From Seiridium cupressi (lineage: Eukaryota > Ascomycota > Sordariomycetes > Amphisphaeriales > Sporocadaceae): a DNA stretch of 64,000 bases. The notes under the pieces were generated by a model that saw nothing but the letters and a program-made list of their open reading frames with translations, searched no databases and was not told the DNA's origin. The first letter of the stretch is position 1, and every line of letters begins with the position of its first letter. Below, piece after piece: positions 1-11,300 of the stretch. The stretch is taken from contig JARVKI010000053.1 in assembly GCA_036674765.1 (NCBI GenBank), forward strand, positions 243,140 to 307,139. The letters are read 5' to 3'. A program made the translations under genes and the position numbers.

Positions 1-1141
1 TTCAGGATACTGGGAGATCTCTTCCATGCCGCCTCGAAATGCATCCTAATCTTTGCCATCCACCGGAATCGGAGTAGTGAGGGTAAGCCAGAGCCGTGGA
101 ATCAAGACGCCCGCGGTCCCAACACTGACGTGCCCTGCCAGGTGTTTCCATGATCACCCAGGTTCTGTACACAGTCGTTTTCTTGACGAGATACACCGAT
201 ATCTTCACCGAGACCTCCGACTGGAACCTGCTCTTCAAGCTGTTCTACATCGCCTCCTCCATTTACATCATCGTCATCATGAGGTACAGATATCCCCGGA
301 CGAGGGAGACGGAGCTAGCCTGGAAGCTAGGTGCTGCCGTGCTCGGCGGCTCCCTGCTTCTGTCTCCCTTCGCCATGCTCATCTTCGAGAAGAAAACGAA
401 TTGGGGTTTCTTTACCGTAAGGACCTCAGCTAAAGCCCTGGACACGATAGGGAACACTCTTACTAACTCTGCTAGTGGCATTGGGACTTCTCCGAGATTC
501 TCGAGTCAGTCTGCGTCCTTCCCCAGCTTCTCCTCCTGCGACAGACCACCGTACCGACCGTTCTCAACTCTGGATATATTCTGACGCTTGGATCCTACCG
601 TGCCTTGTATATTCCCAACTGGATCTGGCGTTATCTTAGTAAAGACGACCACCCCCCTACCATATCCGTCGTCTTCGGCATCATCCAAACCGCCTTCTAC
701 ATTGACTTTGCATGGGTATACTACACTCGCCAGCGCGTCAAGCTCCGAAACGGTGGCATTGTGGACGCTGATGATATGAGACGAGGCTGGCTGCTGGACA
801 GGATCTTCGGCAAACGTTTCGATTCGGTGCCCGACGATGAGGAAAGTGCTCCGGCTCTTGGTGGCAACGGCAATACTTCGTCTAGCACCCGAAGGTCTAA
901 ATGGGGCGTAAGGGGCATCTCGATCAGTGCCGACGACGACACCCACGAGCACGAAACCAGTCATGGACACGAAGATTTCAGTGCCGACCCTGATGCCAAG
1001 ATGCAAGACCCAGACGAGCTTGCGCGAGCTCTGGATGATGACGACGACGGCGAGGATACGCCAGCAGCATCGTCCGCTTCGTCGCACACGGGCGCGGGCA
1101 CATCAAACGGAGTGAGCAATGGAAGCGAGTGGCGAGATTAG
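1..1141 (+). CDS. ERD2: ER lumen protein-retaining receptor (Erd2/KDEL receptor), 5'-partial
   Basis: Seven-membrane-segment Golgi/ER receptor that returns HDEL/KDEL-tagged proteins to the ER in COPI vesicles. Exons are 1-82, 142-416 and 476-1141. Joining exon 1 to exon 2 restores the family motif EGVSxITQ, and exon 3 carries the conserved LPQL and YRALYIPNWIWRY segments. The second intron has a perfect TACTAAC branch site. The reading frame is open at base 1 and starts at FRILGDL, so only about three or four residues, including the start codon, lie outside the window. The family is usually about 210-220 residues. Here the receptor core ends near residue 209 and an acidic, Ser/Asp-rich tail of about 130 residues follows (340 residues in the window). 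The tail is a fungal extension, probably cytosolic, with no domain that I recognise. The gene is convergent with the GH76 gene downstream. Confidence 0.93.
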
Positions 1142-1686
1142 AAGTTCAGTATGCATGGTATCATGAGACAGAACACATAAGGCTGCTCGTCTAAATGAGC
1201 AGTGAGCCACTAGCTAGCATTGCAATCTGACTGAACGAAAGCAGTAGGATAATGTAGATTTGAACGGGACGATATCTTGGCACGTACAACCCTTGCTAGA
1301 TGTAACAATGCTATGTTCACAGGGGGGAACACAAAGGCCGCGTTTTCAGGCAATGAGCCAGGACTGCCACCGAGCGATCACTGGGATATGTTAATAACTT
1401 CCACGATACCCTTCAAAGCGCTCTGATTCACTAGTATCTGCTGGCCATCATAGGACCGTAGACCATAGCTTGCTTTTGACACGCTGAACATCTACGATGG
1501 CACCATAATTCAACTCGATAGGCGCAAAACCGGTACACGAATCCAATCGTTTGTCCTTGCAAAACTATGACTATCCTCGCTATGCAACTCGCTATTTTTA
1601 TCCAGTATCATGACTACATCTAGTTCATATCAATGCCTACACTTCGTAATTCTGACGTCCTAGAGCGGTCTGCGTTGGTAGAGCCA
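1142..1686. other. Convergent intergenic region between ERD2 and the GH76 gene
   Basis: This 545-bp stretch lies between the stop codons of two converging genes. I see no open frame with recognisable protein and no RNA gene. It should hold the two 3' untranslated regions. Confidence 0.6.
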
Positions 1687-3621
1687 TCACCTTGGTCCAC
1701 GTGCGATATGCCAATATGCTCGAATCAACGCTACGCCACTTCCCTGCGTCTCTACCGTGCGACCTCGGCCTCTTCTGTTCGGATCCCTAGGCGGTGATCC
1801 TCTCTTACGTAGTTCCTCCGGAGCCGCCTGTCCGATTCCGCTATCGAGGGGCTGCTGCTTTTCCTCACTTGGGAATGGGACTCCAATGGGTAGCTTCTTC
1901 CCCGGATCTAAAATATTGTTTGGTGGATGTAGCCGCCACGTCGTATCGTTGGGCACTCCATGGTTCCTATAGTCGATGCCAGCTGCTTGATGATCAATGC
2001 CGTCATCGACCATGGTCGGCCAAGCTCCTGTGAAGTTGGTCAACAGCCCCGCAGTCCACCACATGCCGAATTTCCCATCTCTGTCACGAGTCCCCAAAGC
2101 CGCCTCTGTGTTCCACTTGAGCCAGGCGCTGTACCTCGCACAGGCATTGTTGTGGGAGTTCTTAATTCCCTTGAAGGCCGTGTCGTCAACGCTCAGTCCC
2201 GAGTTCGGTGGAGGTGCGTTGAGCGGTGTGCAAAAGTAACTCAGGTGATGGAAAAAGATGCCCTTGAAAGTCTGTCCGTTCTGGCTACAGGTACCGCTGG
2301 CGTCGCAATTGTCCTCCATGATACCCAGTCGTCCGAGTCCATACCATCGCGGTATGGTGCCCGGTGCGAGACTCGAATACTCTTGGCGTGGCCGGTCGTT
2401 CTCAAGATCATAGCCGGTCGCATTAATGACATTTTGAATAAGTTGATGCCCTTCAGCGAGATACGACGGAGCCCCGGTCGCCTCCCAAAGGCCACGCTGG
2501 CCAGTGAGCAACACGCCCTGGTTGTATGTAAAAACCATGTTGTTGCGCTCGTCACATTTCGTGTTGTTGTCTGCAGGATCGGAATATCCACTGACGTGGA
2601 AGCCATCCGTGAAGAGACCGCTCGCGTCAGTCATATTAGAGCCAACGAGCCACTTATACCCGTCCACTGCGGCCTTCAGAAATTTTGGGTCCCTCGGGCT
2701 GGCGTGCTCATTGACATCCAGCTTCGCGGAATCTTGAACGTCCGATGTGCCAGAGAAAGGAGCCATGTTGTTGTCACCGGGAAAGAACAGATACATGGAA
2801 ATCGATGCTGCAATAAATAGCTCGTTGGTAATGGCATTCTTGTAGGGCAAGAGCCTTGGGTTCCACGTCATTCCACCTCCGCACAATTTGGTGTCCCACC
2901 CCTTTGACGAAAGATCCCAAAAGACGCGCGCGCGATGGGAGAAGGCAGGGATCCATAAGTTGCCATGCCAAGTCTGGTTGCGAAGGATCGAGCCGACGGT
3001 CTCTGTGTTCTGGATCTGCGGCCCAACAATCTGTGTCTTCAATCTGTAGTGAAGATCGGTATGGTCGTTGATGAAGCGGACCGCCTCGAGCCAGCCCAGT
3101 ACGACCCAGAGGATATCATCGTATGCTTCCTGACGGATCTCGAACGCATTTTCTCCGAAGTAATAAGAAACGACCTGGCCAAAATAGTTTTCGATCAGGT
3201 TTTCCTTTAGTTTCCAATCCTCGACTACATCTGAGCTTGATTCGACTAGGGCGAGAGCCTCGGAGAAGGTACGCAACGTGCCCGAAACATGTGTTCCAAT
3301 GACAGCACCAGTCCAATCTATGGAGGCTGGCCACGTACCTAGCCAGGCTGCGAAGTACTCATCTTGCATCACGGCAATGCCGTCGAGAATTTCTGACAGA
3401 GCGGGCAAATCAGGCTCACCAGCACCGTCATTGTTCGACCCCCTCGACAGCACATTGGCAGGCAAAAAGGACTTGGGTGCGAGCGGCGTACATGACCTCG
3501 AACCGCTGAAGGAAACAGGGCATTCCATCTGTGCCGTCCTGGCGCCAGCGCTTGGAGGAAGCAACAAACATACAGAGAAGACTGCGAACAGCAGGGAGCG
3601 TGCGGCTTGTAACCGAGCCAT
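1687..3621 (-). CDS. Secreted GH76-family alpha-1,6-mannanase
   Basis: Predicted endo-alpha-1,6-mannosidase of glycoside hydrolase family 76 (the Dfg5/Dcw1 family), acting on cell-wall mannan or transferring GPI-protein glycans into the wall. It is one uninterrupted exon of 644 residues. I start at 3621 because this Met is followed directly by a signal peptide (MARLQAARSLLFAVFSVCLL). An upstream in-frame Met at 3744 would bury the signal. Family marks are the paired aspartates of the YDDILW motif (D168-D169), CGGGMTW (247-253) and TYNQGV (365-370). Several N-glycosylation sequons occur. Fungal Dfg5/Dcw1 proteins are near 450 residues with a GPI signal. This one is longer and ends in a basic, Pro-rich tail with no hydrophobic GPI signal, so it is probably soluble and secreted. 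It is divergent from AME1. Confidence 0.9.
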   Translation of the reverse strand: MARLQAARSLLFAVFSVCLLLPPSAGARTAQMECPVSFSGSRSCTPLAPKSFLPANVLSRGSNNDGAGEPDLPALSEILDGIAVMQDEYFAAWLGTWPASIDWTGAVIGTHVSGTLRTFSEALALVESSSDVVEDWKLKENLIENYFGQVVSYYFGENAFEIRQEAYDDILWVVLGWLEAVRFINDHTDLHYRLKTQIVGPQIQNTETVGSILRNQTWHGNLWIPAFSHRARVFWDLSSKGWDTKLCGGGMTWNPRLLPYKNAITNELFIAASISMYLFFPGDNNMAPFSGTSDVQDSAKLDVNEHASPRDPKFLKAAVDGYKWLVGSNMTDASGLFTDGFHVSGYSDPADNNTKCDERNNMVFTYNQGVLLTGQRGLWEATGAPSYLAEGHQLIQNVINATGYDLENDRPRQEYSSLAPGTIPRWYGLGRLGIMEDNCDASGTCSQNGQTFKGIFFHHLSYFCTPLNAPPPNSGLSVDDTAFKGIKNSHNNACARYSAWLKWNTEAALGTRDRDGKFGMWWTAGLLTNFTGAWPTMVDDGIDHQAAGIDYRNHGVPNDTTWRLHPPNNILDPGKKLPIGVPFPSEEKQQPLDSGIGQAAPEELRKRGSPPRDPNRRGRGRTVETQGSGVALIRAYWHIARGPR

Positions 3622-4683
3622 CACGACAGAACTCTCAGGGCATACTCGATGACCGGATGAGAAGAGAGTATATGGCCCGACTAAACCAAGAAAAGCTTCG
3701 ATTCTAACACCAAGATCGACGAGGCTGGGCCATGCCCAAGTCACGCAGCCTAGGTATATGTGTTTATGCGATTCTCCAGCTGAGTCTCAACTTTCCGGGA
3801 CAGCATTCGACGGAGATGAATAGAGTTTTCGGGGGCGGACATGCAGGAACACACGAGAGTGACCCACGAGTCAGGATGGGACGACGAGGAAATAGTCACG
3901 CAGCTTGACTGCGACCCGGGCAGACCAGGGCCATGTTTCGGCTAGCTGTGCACCGCAGGTGGATCCCACTGGAGACGCAGATACAAGATGGCGTAACGCA
4001 TCTGCAGCGTGCCTTGGGCGTTGAGCGCGAGGCTCCCCGCCAAGGGACATTGCGGGGTAGAATGACACCGACCTGCTGGAGCTGGGACTCGCTGATTCTT
4101 CGCTTCACGGGTCAGGGATTGCGATCCTTTCAACTTCCACTCTTCCAGTCGTCGCTGACGGGTTGAGGGATGGCATAGCCATGGCATCTTAATGGCTCCC
4201 CAGCTCGTTGGCGGTGTGGTCAGGTACGCAGTCGGATTTGTTCCCAGTGTCGTGGAAAGACCTGCCCACGAAGAGCCACCCGCAGCTTTTGCGACAGGCC
4301 TTGCAGCTATATTTGTTAGTCTTGGACTATCATCAAAGTAGACAAGTTCACGATCGAGGTCCCACTTATGGGTATGTAGGTCTACTAAGTGTATGCTTCA
4401 CCAGAGAAACTAAGTTTTGAATTACAGGCACAAGGGGAATTGACTTTCATTGAATGCTGACTTTGGGAGGCGCCGAGACCCCTCATTGGGTACCTATGTA
4501 AATGTAGCTTGTGGTGTGGCGCATCAGCTCACTGATCACCCCACAGAGTCCCGCTGCCGCCACAATCACTTGCAACAACGCGTTTCTCGACGCGTCTCAT
4601 ACTGGTTCAAGGAAAATGCTCGATTCCACGTAGCTCTACATACATATACCAGTCGATGCGTGAGCCAGGGGTCGCATTCGAAG
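3622..4683. other. Divergent promoter region between GH76 and AME1
   Basis: About 1.06 kb separates the start codons of two divergently transcribed genes. Short open frames occur on both strands but none carries recognisable protein. It must contain both promoters. I could not assign specific factor sites. Confidence 0.5.
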
Positions 4684-6807
4684 ATGGCAACAAGTATGAC
4701 CTGCAAAATTGCTCTAGAACGTCGAAATGACTGACATGTACCACCAGGCCGAGGAGAGCGCATGCAAGAGCGCATGCGTGGGGCTGGACGTCATGAGGTC
4801 GCAGATGAATCGTTCGGCTTCATCTTGCCGGCCGAGGAAGCCCCTGAAGAACCCGAAGAACTTGAAGAGCCTGAAGGACCTGCTGCTGCACCGACGCCCA
4901 TACAGAGAGCGGGTCCGGCCCCAGGTGCTCGCTCAAACCCAAATTCATCTGCTAAGAGACGACGTTTGGATAAAGAGAGCGCTCCTGTAAGAACACAGCC
5001 AAGTCCACAGAGACCAGCCGAATCACACCGACCAGGCAGCGCTTCCAGGGCCGACCCGTACGATATAGTACAGGATGAAGTTCGAGAGGAAGGAGAAGAG
5101 GAGGAGTCTGCTACCGCGTCGTCAGGGCGAAGAAATGAAGCAGCACCGGCGCCAGGAGGCATTGGGGAGGAAGATGGTGTGTATTCTTCGTCAAAAGTAG
5201 TCGCGCGACCTACCTCCCCAGGTTCGATCTCCTCCAGGTTATCAGCTGGGCCACATATGACCGAAGAAGTCACGGAAAGCCCGGTAGGCGCTCCAGGCAG
5301 TGGACACAGGAGGCGAGTCAGGATGAGCGATGTCACTACGCAAAGTGCTGAATTGCAGAGGATGGTGATGGATCAGGAGGCTAGCATCACCGAAGACCTT
5401 GCGGCCTCATCACCTCTAGTGCGTAAGATGCGAATGAGTGGTGTTACTGCGAGCGCGCTGTCTACGAGATCGAGAAGGACAACAGGCAGGAGCACGCTAG
5501 CACAGTCTGTGGTTGATGCAGACGAGCTGTCACCCATCCCACGTCCCCCAAGGAGGAGCAATAGCACGATAGGCAGTGGCTCCGCGCGATCTAGTCTCAG
5601 TGCCGCACAACGAAGTGCTCTGAGCATTGTTGATGGCGAGCCTGATGAACTATCATCGCCCTTGCCGCTTGTAGAAAGTCGGCGAAGAGCCCAGGCAGTA
5701 GCCAAGGCAAAGAAATTAAAGCAGACTGCGCCGCGCCCTGAGGTTCAAGAAGTGGAGGAGGAAGAAAACCCAATCGCAAGATCTGGCTCGGAAGAAGCAC
5801 ACGAAGATGAGGCTGAGCAGATCGAGGTTGAGGAAGCTGCACGCGGCATTGGAAGGAAGCGTCCCCAGCCTAGTCCACCGAGGGGGGAGTCTCCAGAGCT
5901 CGATGCCCCGAGGGAGGAGCCGATTCGACCCTTGAAGAAGCAACGACAGAAACGCGCACAAGGGAGCCCTGCGATACAGGCCCAACCCAAGGCTGTGAGC
6001 AAGAAAAGTGGCGGCCCAGAGAAACAACAAAAGCGGAAACGGCACAGCGGAGAAGATGAGCAGATACACATTACCGTCCAGAGGTACACGCAACGTCAGC
6101 ACTACAACGAGAGCGATACAGATGGCGACATACTCGGTGCAGAGATTCCGTTTGCAAACCGTAGTGGCGTGAACGTGATTGATGTGCTTGCGCAGATGTG
6201 CGAGGAAGTCATTGACGCGAACCTGGCGACATTGCACGAAGCAGCGATCAATGCCGACAATCCTAGCACGAAGAAGGAGTATCGAATCAAGTTGCGAGCA
6301 CTCGAGGCGTTTCAAGAAGAACTACGGACTCGTCTATTGGAGCACACTATTGCATTGGACACTTTGCACGCGCTTAAGAAGCGCGTCCGATCGGTGCAAA
6401 AGGAGAAACTTGCTCTGAGGAACGAGATACTTCGCATCCGAGCTGAGAGGGAGCAAGTCGCACTGAAGATGGATGCCGTCCGTATACGACATGAGAAAGA
6501 GAACAAGCAATCATTAGTAAGTTCCTGTTGCTCCATTCTCTCATACAAGTGAGTGTTTACAAGATATCAGAACCAACTCAATCTCTCCACCGCGATGCAT
6601 CACATTGATCTTGCAGTCGAGAACGGCCGGCAAGCGTCCGAACTGGCCCCAAAGGAGCAGAAGGCAGCTGAACTGGCAAGTCTTGAGTGGCTGGTCTCTC
6701 GTGTAGCTGGCCAAGTTACCACTGTTGGCGGAAGCGGTAACCTCCAGCAGATTCGAGAGTTCAATGCCTTACTGGAACGGGCAGCGGCTGCTTTGGAAGC
6801 CAGATGA
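4684..6807 (+). CDS. AME1: Inner kinetochore subunit Ame1 (CENP-U orthologue)
   Basis: Subunit of the COMA/CCAN inner kinetochore that links CENP-A chromatin to the Mis12 complex. Exons are 4684-4693, 4748-6516 and 6571-6807, giving 671 residues. The first coding exon is only 10 nt (ATG GCA ACA A). Splicing over the 54-nt intron, with a CTGAC branch site, gives MATSRGERMQERMRG, the basic N-terminal motif usual for filamentous fungal Ame1. Residues about 20-450 are acidic and low in complexity, with Ser/Pro runs and basic patches. The conserved part is the C-terminal helical domain, from about NVIDVLAQMCEEVI to the end at ALLERAAAALEAR. It includes a long coiled coil (KKRVRSVQKEKLALRNEILRI) that crosses the last intron in phase 0. 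Family recognition comes from this domain. A plain ATG at 4762 could start a shorter form. Confidence 0.82.
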
Positions 6808-8108
6808 AATATTTTACTTTGGTTGATCGCATCATCACTGGTCGAAAGGACAACTCCAGAATGGCAATCCATTGCGTGCAAACGCTACTACTGAGTTGGC
6901 GGCATCTAAGAGGTGACCAACTTGGAGAAATCGAGGAGTGCATGCCTTGAGACAGAGCGTCCCAAGGCAAAACAGTCTGAGATATGCTCCAGCGTTTCTG
7001 TCGGAGGAAGAGTACACGAGTTATGAAGGCCCAGGCCCATAAAACGGATTACGGCCGCTGGACCACGGTAGTTGAGCGAGGATTAGCTCAAAGCTTGAGA
7101 TCCACCCTCTCGTTTTAGAACGCGCCACCATGTTACGAAGCTGTCTGCCGACGGTGTAGGTTTTTAGCTTTAAGAAGCCTCGCTTCGCTGTCAATCGAAT
7201 CAACCGCGGCTTCGCCGATCATGCGGTAACGCTGGCCCAAGTGCTCATCTGCAAGCCCGAGCTTGAATTTGGTAAGCCGCGTGTCGGCATTGTACATTTT
7301 GTCACGGCCTACCAGGTTGACTTGGCTCGCTCGGATGAAGCTTCTTTGTAGGTCCACAAAGCCCAGTGCGGTATAGCTATTGCTGTTGATTTCCCCCCTC
7401 GTCCTTGCACGCAGCATTGACACGACAAAGAGCTCTTGCGGTGAGATGCCGAGCTTCCGCAGGTTGCCCAGTCAGACCCCCTCGTTGGCCACCTACCTAG
7501 GTATGTATCTTCCCTTCGTGAACGGCAAACAAGCCGAGCATCCCAATTTGCATCGAGGCGCAGCCTTCACAAGTGGCTTTCTTGGCCTGGTGCAATCTGG
7601 CGGCGTCAGATCGGGTCGGGATAAGCCACGACATCAACACTAGGTAGGTAGGTGATCCGCAGAACAGCTCACTTGCCGCGCATCACCGCCAATGAGCTGT
7701 CATGCGATGGCACCTAGGTCATGCAATCGTGGCCCTGTAGACGGCGCTGAGAGAAGGCCCAATCCCGTCAGCGGATTGGCCATTGTGCCCATGCGGTCGT
7801 TTCAAAGACTCGCACTGATCCAACCACATGGAGATATCCGGCTAATGCTGCGTGATTCAGCCCCAGAACGAAGGTTGGGATGGCAGCGGTGCTAACTAGC
7901 CCCTGGGAGGATTGGATCAGGGTCCTTTGGTAACAGGGTCGCTCTCCCCTTCATCACAGGTCCCCGGGCTCCCTCTTTGTTCCCCTCCATCCTTTTAAGT
8001 GGCAGCCCGCATCTTCGTTATCTTTCCCGCCTCTTGCACCATCTTTTGAAACAAGCCAGAACTACCCACATCACTCATTCGACCCAAACACCCACACAAA
8101 TCACCAAA
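6808..8108. other. Intergenic region, no gene seen
   Basis: About 1.3 kb without a supportable gene. Short open frames exist, for example a 96-codon one on the minus strand (7133-7423), but their protein is unlike any family I know. TACCTAGGTA-type simple sequence appears near 7488-7505 and, in opposite orientation, near 7641-7655. The last 150 bases become C/T-rich with short CA runs, as expected for the 5' leader of the gene at 8109. Confidence 0.45.
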
Positions 8109-8371
8109 ATGCCTGCCCCTCAAGAGCCTCAGCAGCAAGTCCCTATGGACGCTTCGCCCGCCAACGGCGTCATCGCCCAGCAGCCCGTGCGTTGTCTCTC
8201 CCCCGCGGCACTCTTTCCAGCCCGGTCCAGCCAGTGCAGCTGGGACCATGCTAACCCGTAATTTGTTGACAGGCCGCTGAACCTCAGCCCGACATGAACC
8301 TCCGTGGTGGTGAGGAGGCCGGCTGCGAGATCTGCTGCGGTCTCTGCGCCTGCGATGAGGGCTGCTGCTAA
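8109..8371 (+). CDS. Small protein with Cys-rich C-terminus (58 aa)
   Basis: Two exons, 8109-8186 and 8273-8371, with an 86-nt phase-0 intron ending in TTGACAG. The first 40 or so residues are Pro/Gln/Ala-rich and polar. The last 17 residues hold seven cysteines in pairs and CxC spacings (CEICCGLCACDEGCC). I know similar tiny fungal proteins with a Gly-Gly-Glu hinge and a Cys-rich end, but no established function. Possible roles are metal binding (metallothionein-like) or membrane attachment through palmitoylated cysteines, as in CYSTM-type proteins. The C/T- and CA-rich leader before the ATG resembles that of highly expressed fungal genes. The splice sites and the cysteine-dense second exon support a real gene. 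The function is unknown. Confidence 0.68.
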
Positions 8372-11300
8372 GCACACTCTTTACGACTTGATGATTCTCC
8401 GTCACCAGTCTGCCTCGCCTTCAGAGGAGCAGACCGCCGGTTTGATGGCCACAGCATCGGGAGGGTGGAATTGAGGAGAACGGCTTTGGGTGGATACGCG
8501 GTGCGAGCTCGCGGGCAGAGAAATTACAGCGATGTCAATTGATTGAATGAATGGTCTCTCTCTTGCTTGCACCACTTTGCCGTGATATGCGCTTTGCCCA
8601 AGTACTCGACAGCCGAAACACCGCTTTCTTATACTTCAGGCGTCCAATGATGCCATTCCCCCGTTATTTGATTCATCAGCTTGTGCCAGGGTGCCGCCGG
8701 CTTACCTGTCCATTTAAGCATTTTGACGTGCTGAGCCAAGAGCCAAGGGCCGTCTTGGCGATCCCATCCGGCTTGGCAGGGCTGATCGTGGAAAAAGTAA
8801 TCAGAGCTGAGTAACGCAGTGCACCTTTCTTTGCCATAATACAATGCGCCCTTGATTGGATTTACATCAAAGTGCGCACTGCATTCATTTTTGCACCGAA
8901 CGCAGGAGACGACCACGAGATCTGCTGCACCTGATAGCGACATTCGCTCGCTGTTACTGCTCCAGCTAATTTGCCAACGGCGCAATTCCCTCCATTACAC
9001 GCGCGCGATGCTATGCGCCTTAGGTTGGCGGTGTATCCTTGCGCGCCATACTCTTGATGGTTACGACATGATCTAATTCGTCAATTCCCCTTGTCAAAGT
9101 GCAAACATACATGAAGCCCAAATGCGACCGGTGAATTAGGTACCCAGCCAGTATACGGGGATCGTGCATCATGCTACATGGCAACGATCAGCAACCCAAC
9201 CAATATTAAGTCAATCTAGACTATGCTAGGTTAGTCGGCCTACGCCGCCCCGAGGCAGTAACATAATATAAACTCGTATGAATAATTGGACTTGGGTTCA
9301 GTGGTATGTGCCTCTCGAAGTCTTGGACTCTCGATTCGCCGCTGCAATAGAACCAATCTGGACATAACCTAATTGCTACCACCAGCCACTTGGTCAAAGG
9401 AGAAAAGGCCACAACGGCCAGTCAAGTTTATGTCTCAACAGTTCAAGTAAGACGATTATACTAGCATTTTGCGCAGCCATACACATATCTGTTGTACCGT
9501 ATCATTTAACTCCTAGATAGGCACCGCGAAAGACGACCTGGGACGTACTACTATATCCTACTTAGCCCTACGACCACATGACCTTGAGCTCGCCCGTCAC
9601 ACTTTGTCTTTTTCGGGAAGAGAATATACGCCTCTAAACCTTGTGATAATCCAGTGCTTGCATCGGGTGGCAAACCCCCGAACCTGGTCTTTCTTTCTTG
9701 TGTTTGTACACCGACACTCCTGGATCATCAACTAATGCTTATAAACCGCAGCGAAGTAGTCTCGTCATATAGTCAGAACATCACCTCCATCCAAACGCTC
9801 TCCGCCAGTTATCCTAAAATTGCACAAATCCTTCGCTTTGGTGTTACTCGCTTCTAGCCTGGTTCGCGATCTCTGTGAAGCTTCCTATCATGTCCTTCGC
9901 TGCATTTAGGTCGAGCACGAAGAGAACCTGCCCAAACGACTGATGTGGTATAATGTAGGCGACACTCATTGGTTAGTTATTGGCCATACTCATTATAATG
10001 TATTAGATAATGTAATCACTTCATTATGCTGACATCAGGTAACTGAATACACATGCATACATAATGATGTCAGAGGTGGCACTGTATCGGAATGAAAAAT
10101 AGCAACTCACAAGGGAGAAAGTGGCGACAGAATAAGGAATAGCTTTGATAATTGTAGACATCGCCAGTAAATCGACCATGGGCGTGCAATAAACAAAATA
10201 ATATTATTTGAGGACTGGAACTCAATCGCTCTCTGCTATCTTCTCAACAGCTAACCAAGTTTTTATTTATACCTAGGCTTTCTCAAATCTCTCGGCATGC
10301 TAAAAATTAGTTTAATGTTCTTACATTCACCGTACGGAGAACTCGCCTCCATCGTGGTATGATTAGAGACGAGGTAATGAGAGGTTTCCCCAAAGTCCGC
10401 GACGAAAACTGATCTTAGAAACCGCTGACGTTACCAATTCACCTGCTAAATAGTCTGCTAGTTAGCTAGCGATCTACCAAGAGTTGCAAAGCAGGGGATG
10501 ACGGTGCAGCCGCATTCGTATATTACATTGGCTTGGGGGCTAGCCTTATGTTAAGGTTAGATTTGGAGTGGCACTTCAAAGGATTATACACACGGCCCAG
10601 AAGGGATAATCTCGATCAGGGAACCACTCATCACAAGGTGACTCGACCCAGCAAAAGAAAAGGGTAATGATTTCCATGGAAGTATAACGGTTCAAAATGT
10701 AAAAGGATTCTCGACTTATAACCTGTGGTTTTCCTAGTCATATGATATCATGAAATCATCTTTTCTGCTGCATTTCGATATACTTTCAGTCCCCGTGCGC
10801 TCTTGGCTTCATTACTCATATTTCAAAGTGTGCTTGAACTTACGGTATACTTCGCTTATAACTTCTGTCTCTATCGTTCTAAGATTACCATATTCCAATA
10901 TCACTATCATGCTAGTACGTCTGACGATGATAAGCATGGTGCTAAAAAGAATTTCATGTCGTAGTCAAGGACGTTATTTATGTTGACGGACTGAACCAGA
11001 ACAACCCGTCATCCGAAATATGGATGCGCCGCTGGAAATTCTCTCGACTACTCAAATCATGGTACAAAACTTCGACAACTTCCTCGTTTCTGGCTTTTTC
11101 AACAGACCGATTGAGCATAAACCCAATTATTGGTAACAAGTACACGCAAGCTTGGAGAGTAGTTGCTAAGGTTGTGATAATATCGAAAGTACCAGTATGA
11201 CTAATATTGGACTTATACGCATTACTTCGTGATCACCTATAATTCGTGACCTTGTGTGCTTGTCCTCTGACAGACTGGCACTCGACTGGCGATTAGTTTA

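Noticed and set aside
7488..7655. Inverted TACCTAGGTA-type motifs considered as terminal repeats of a mobile element
   Set aside because: The copies are short and imperfect, the sequence between them encodes no transposase, and such CCTAGGTA strings are common simple sequence in filamentous fungi.
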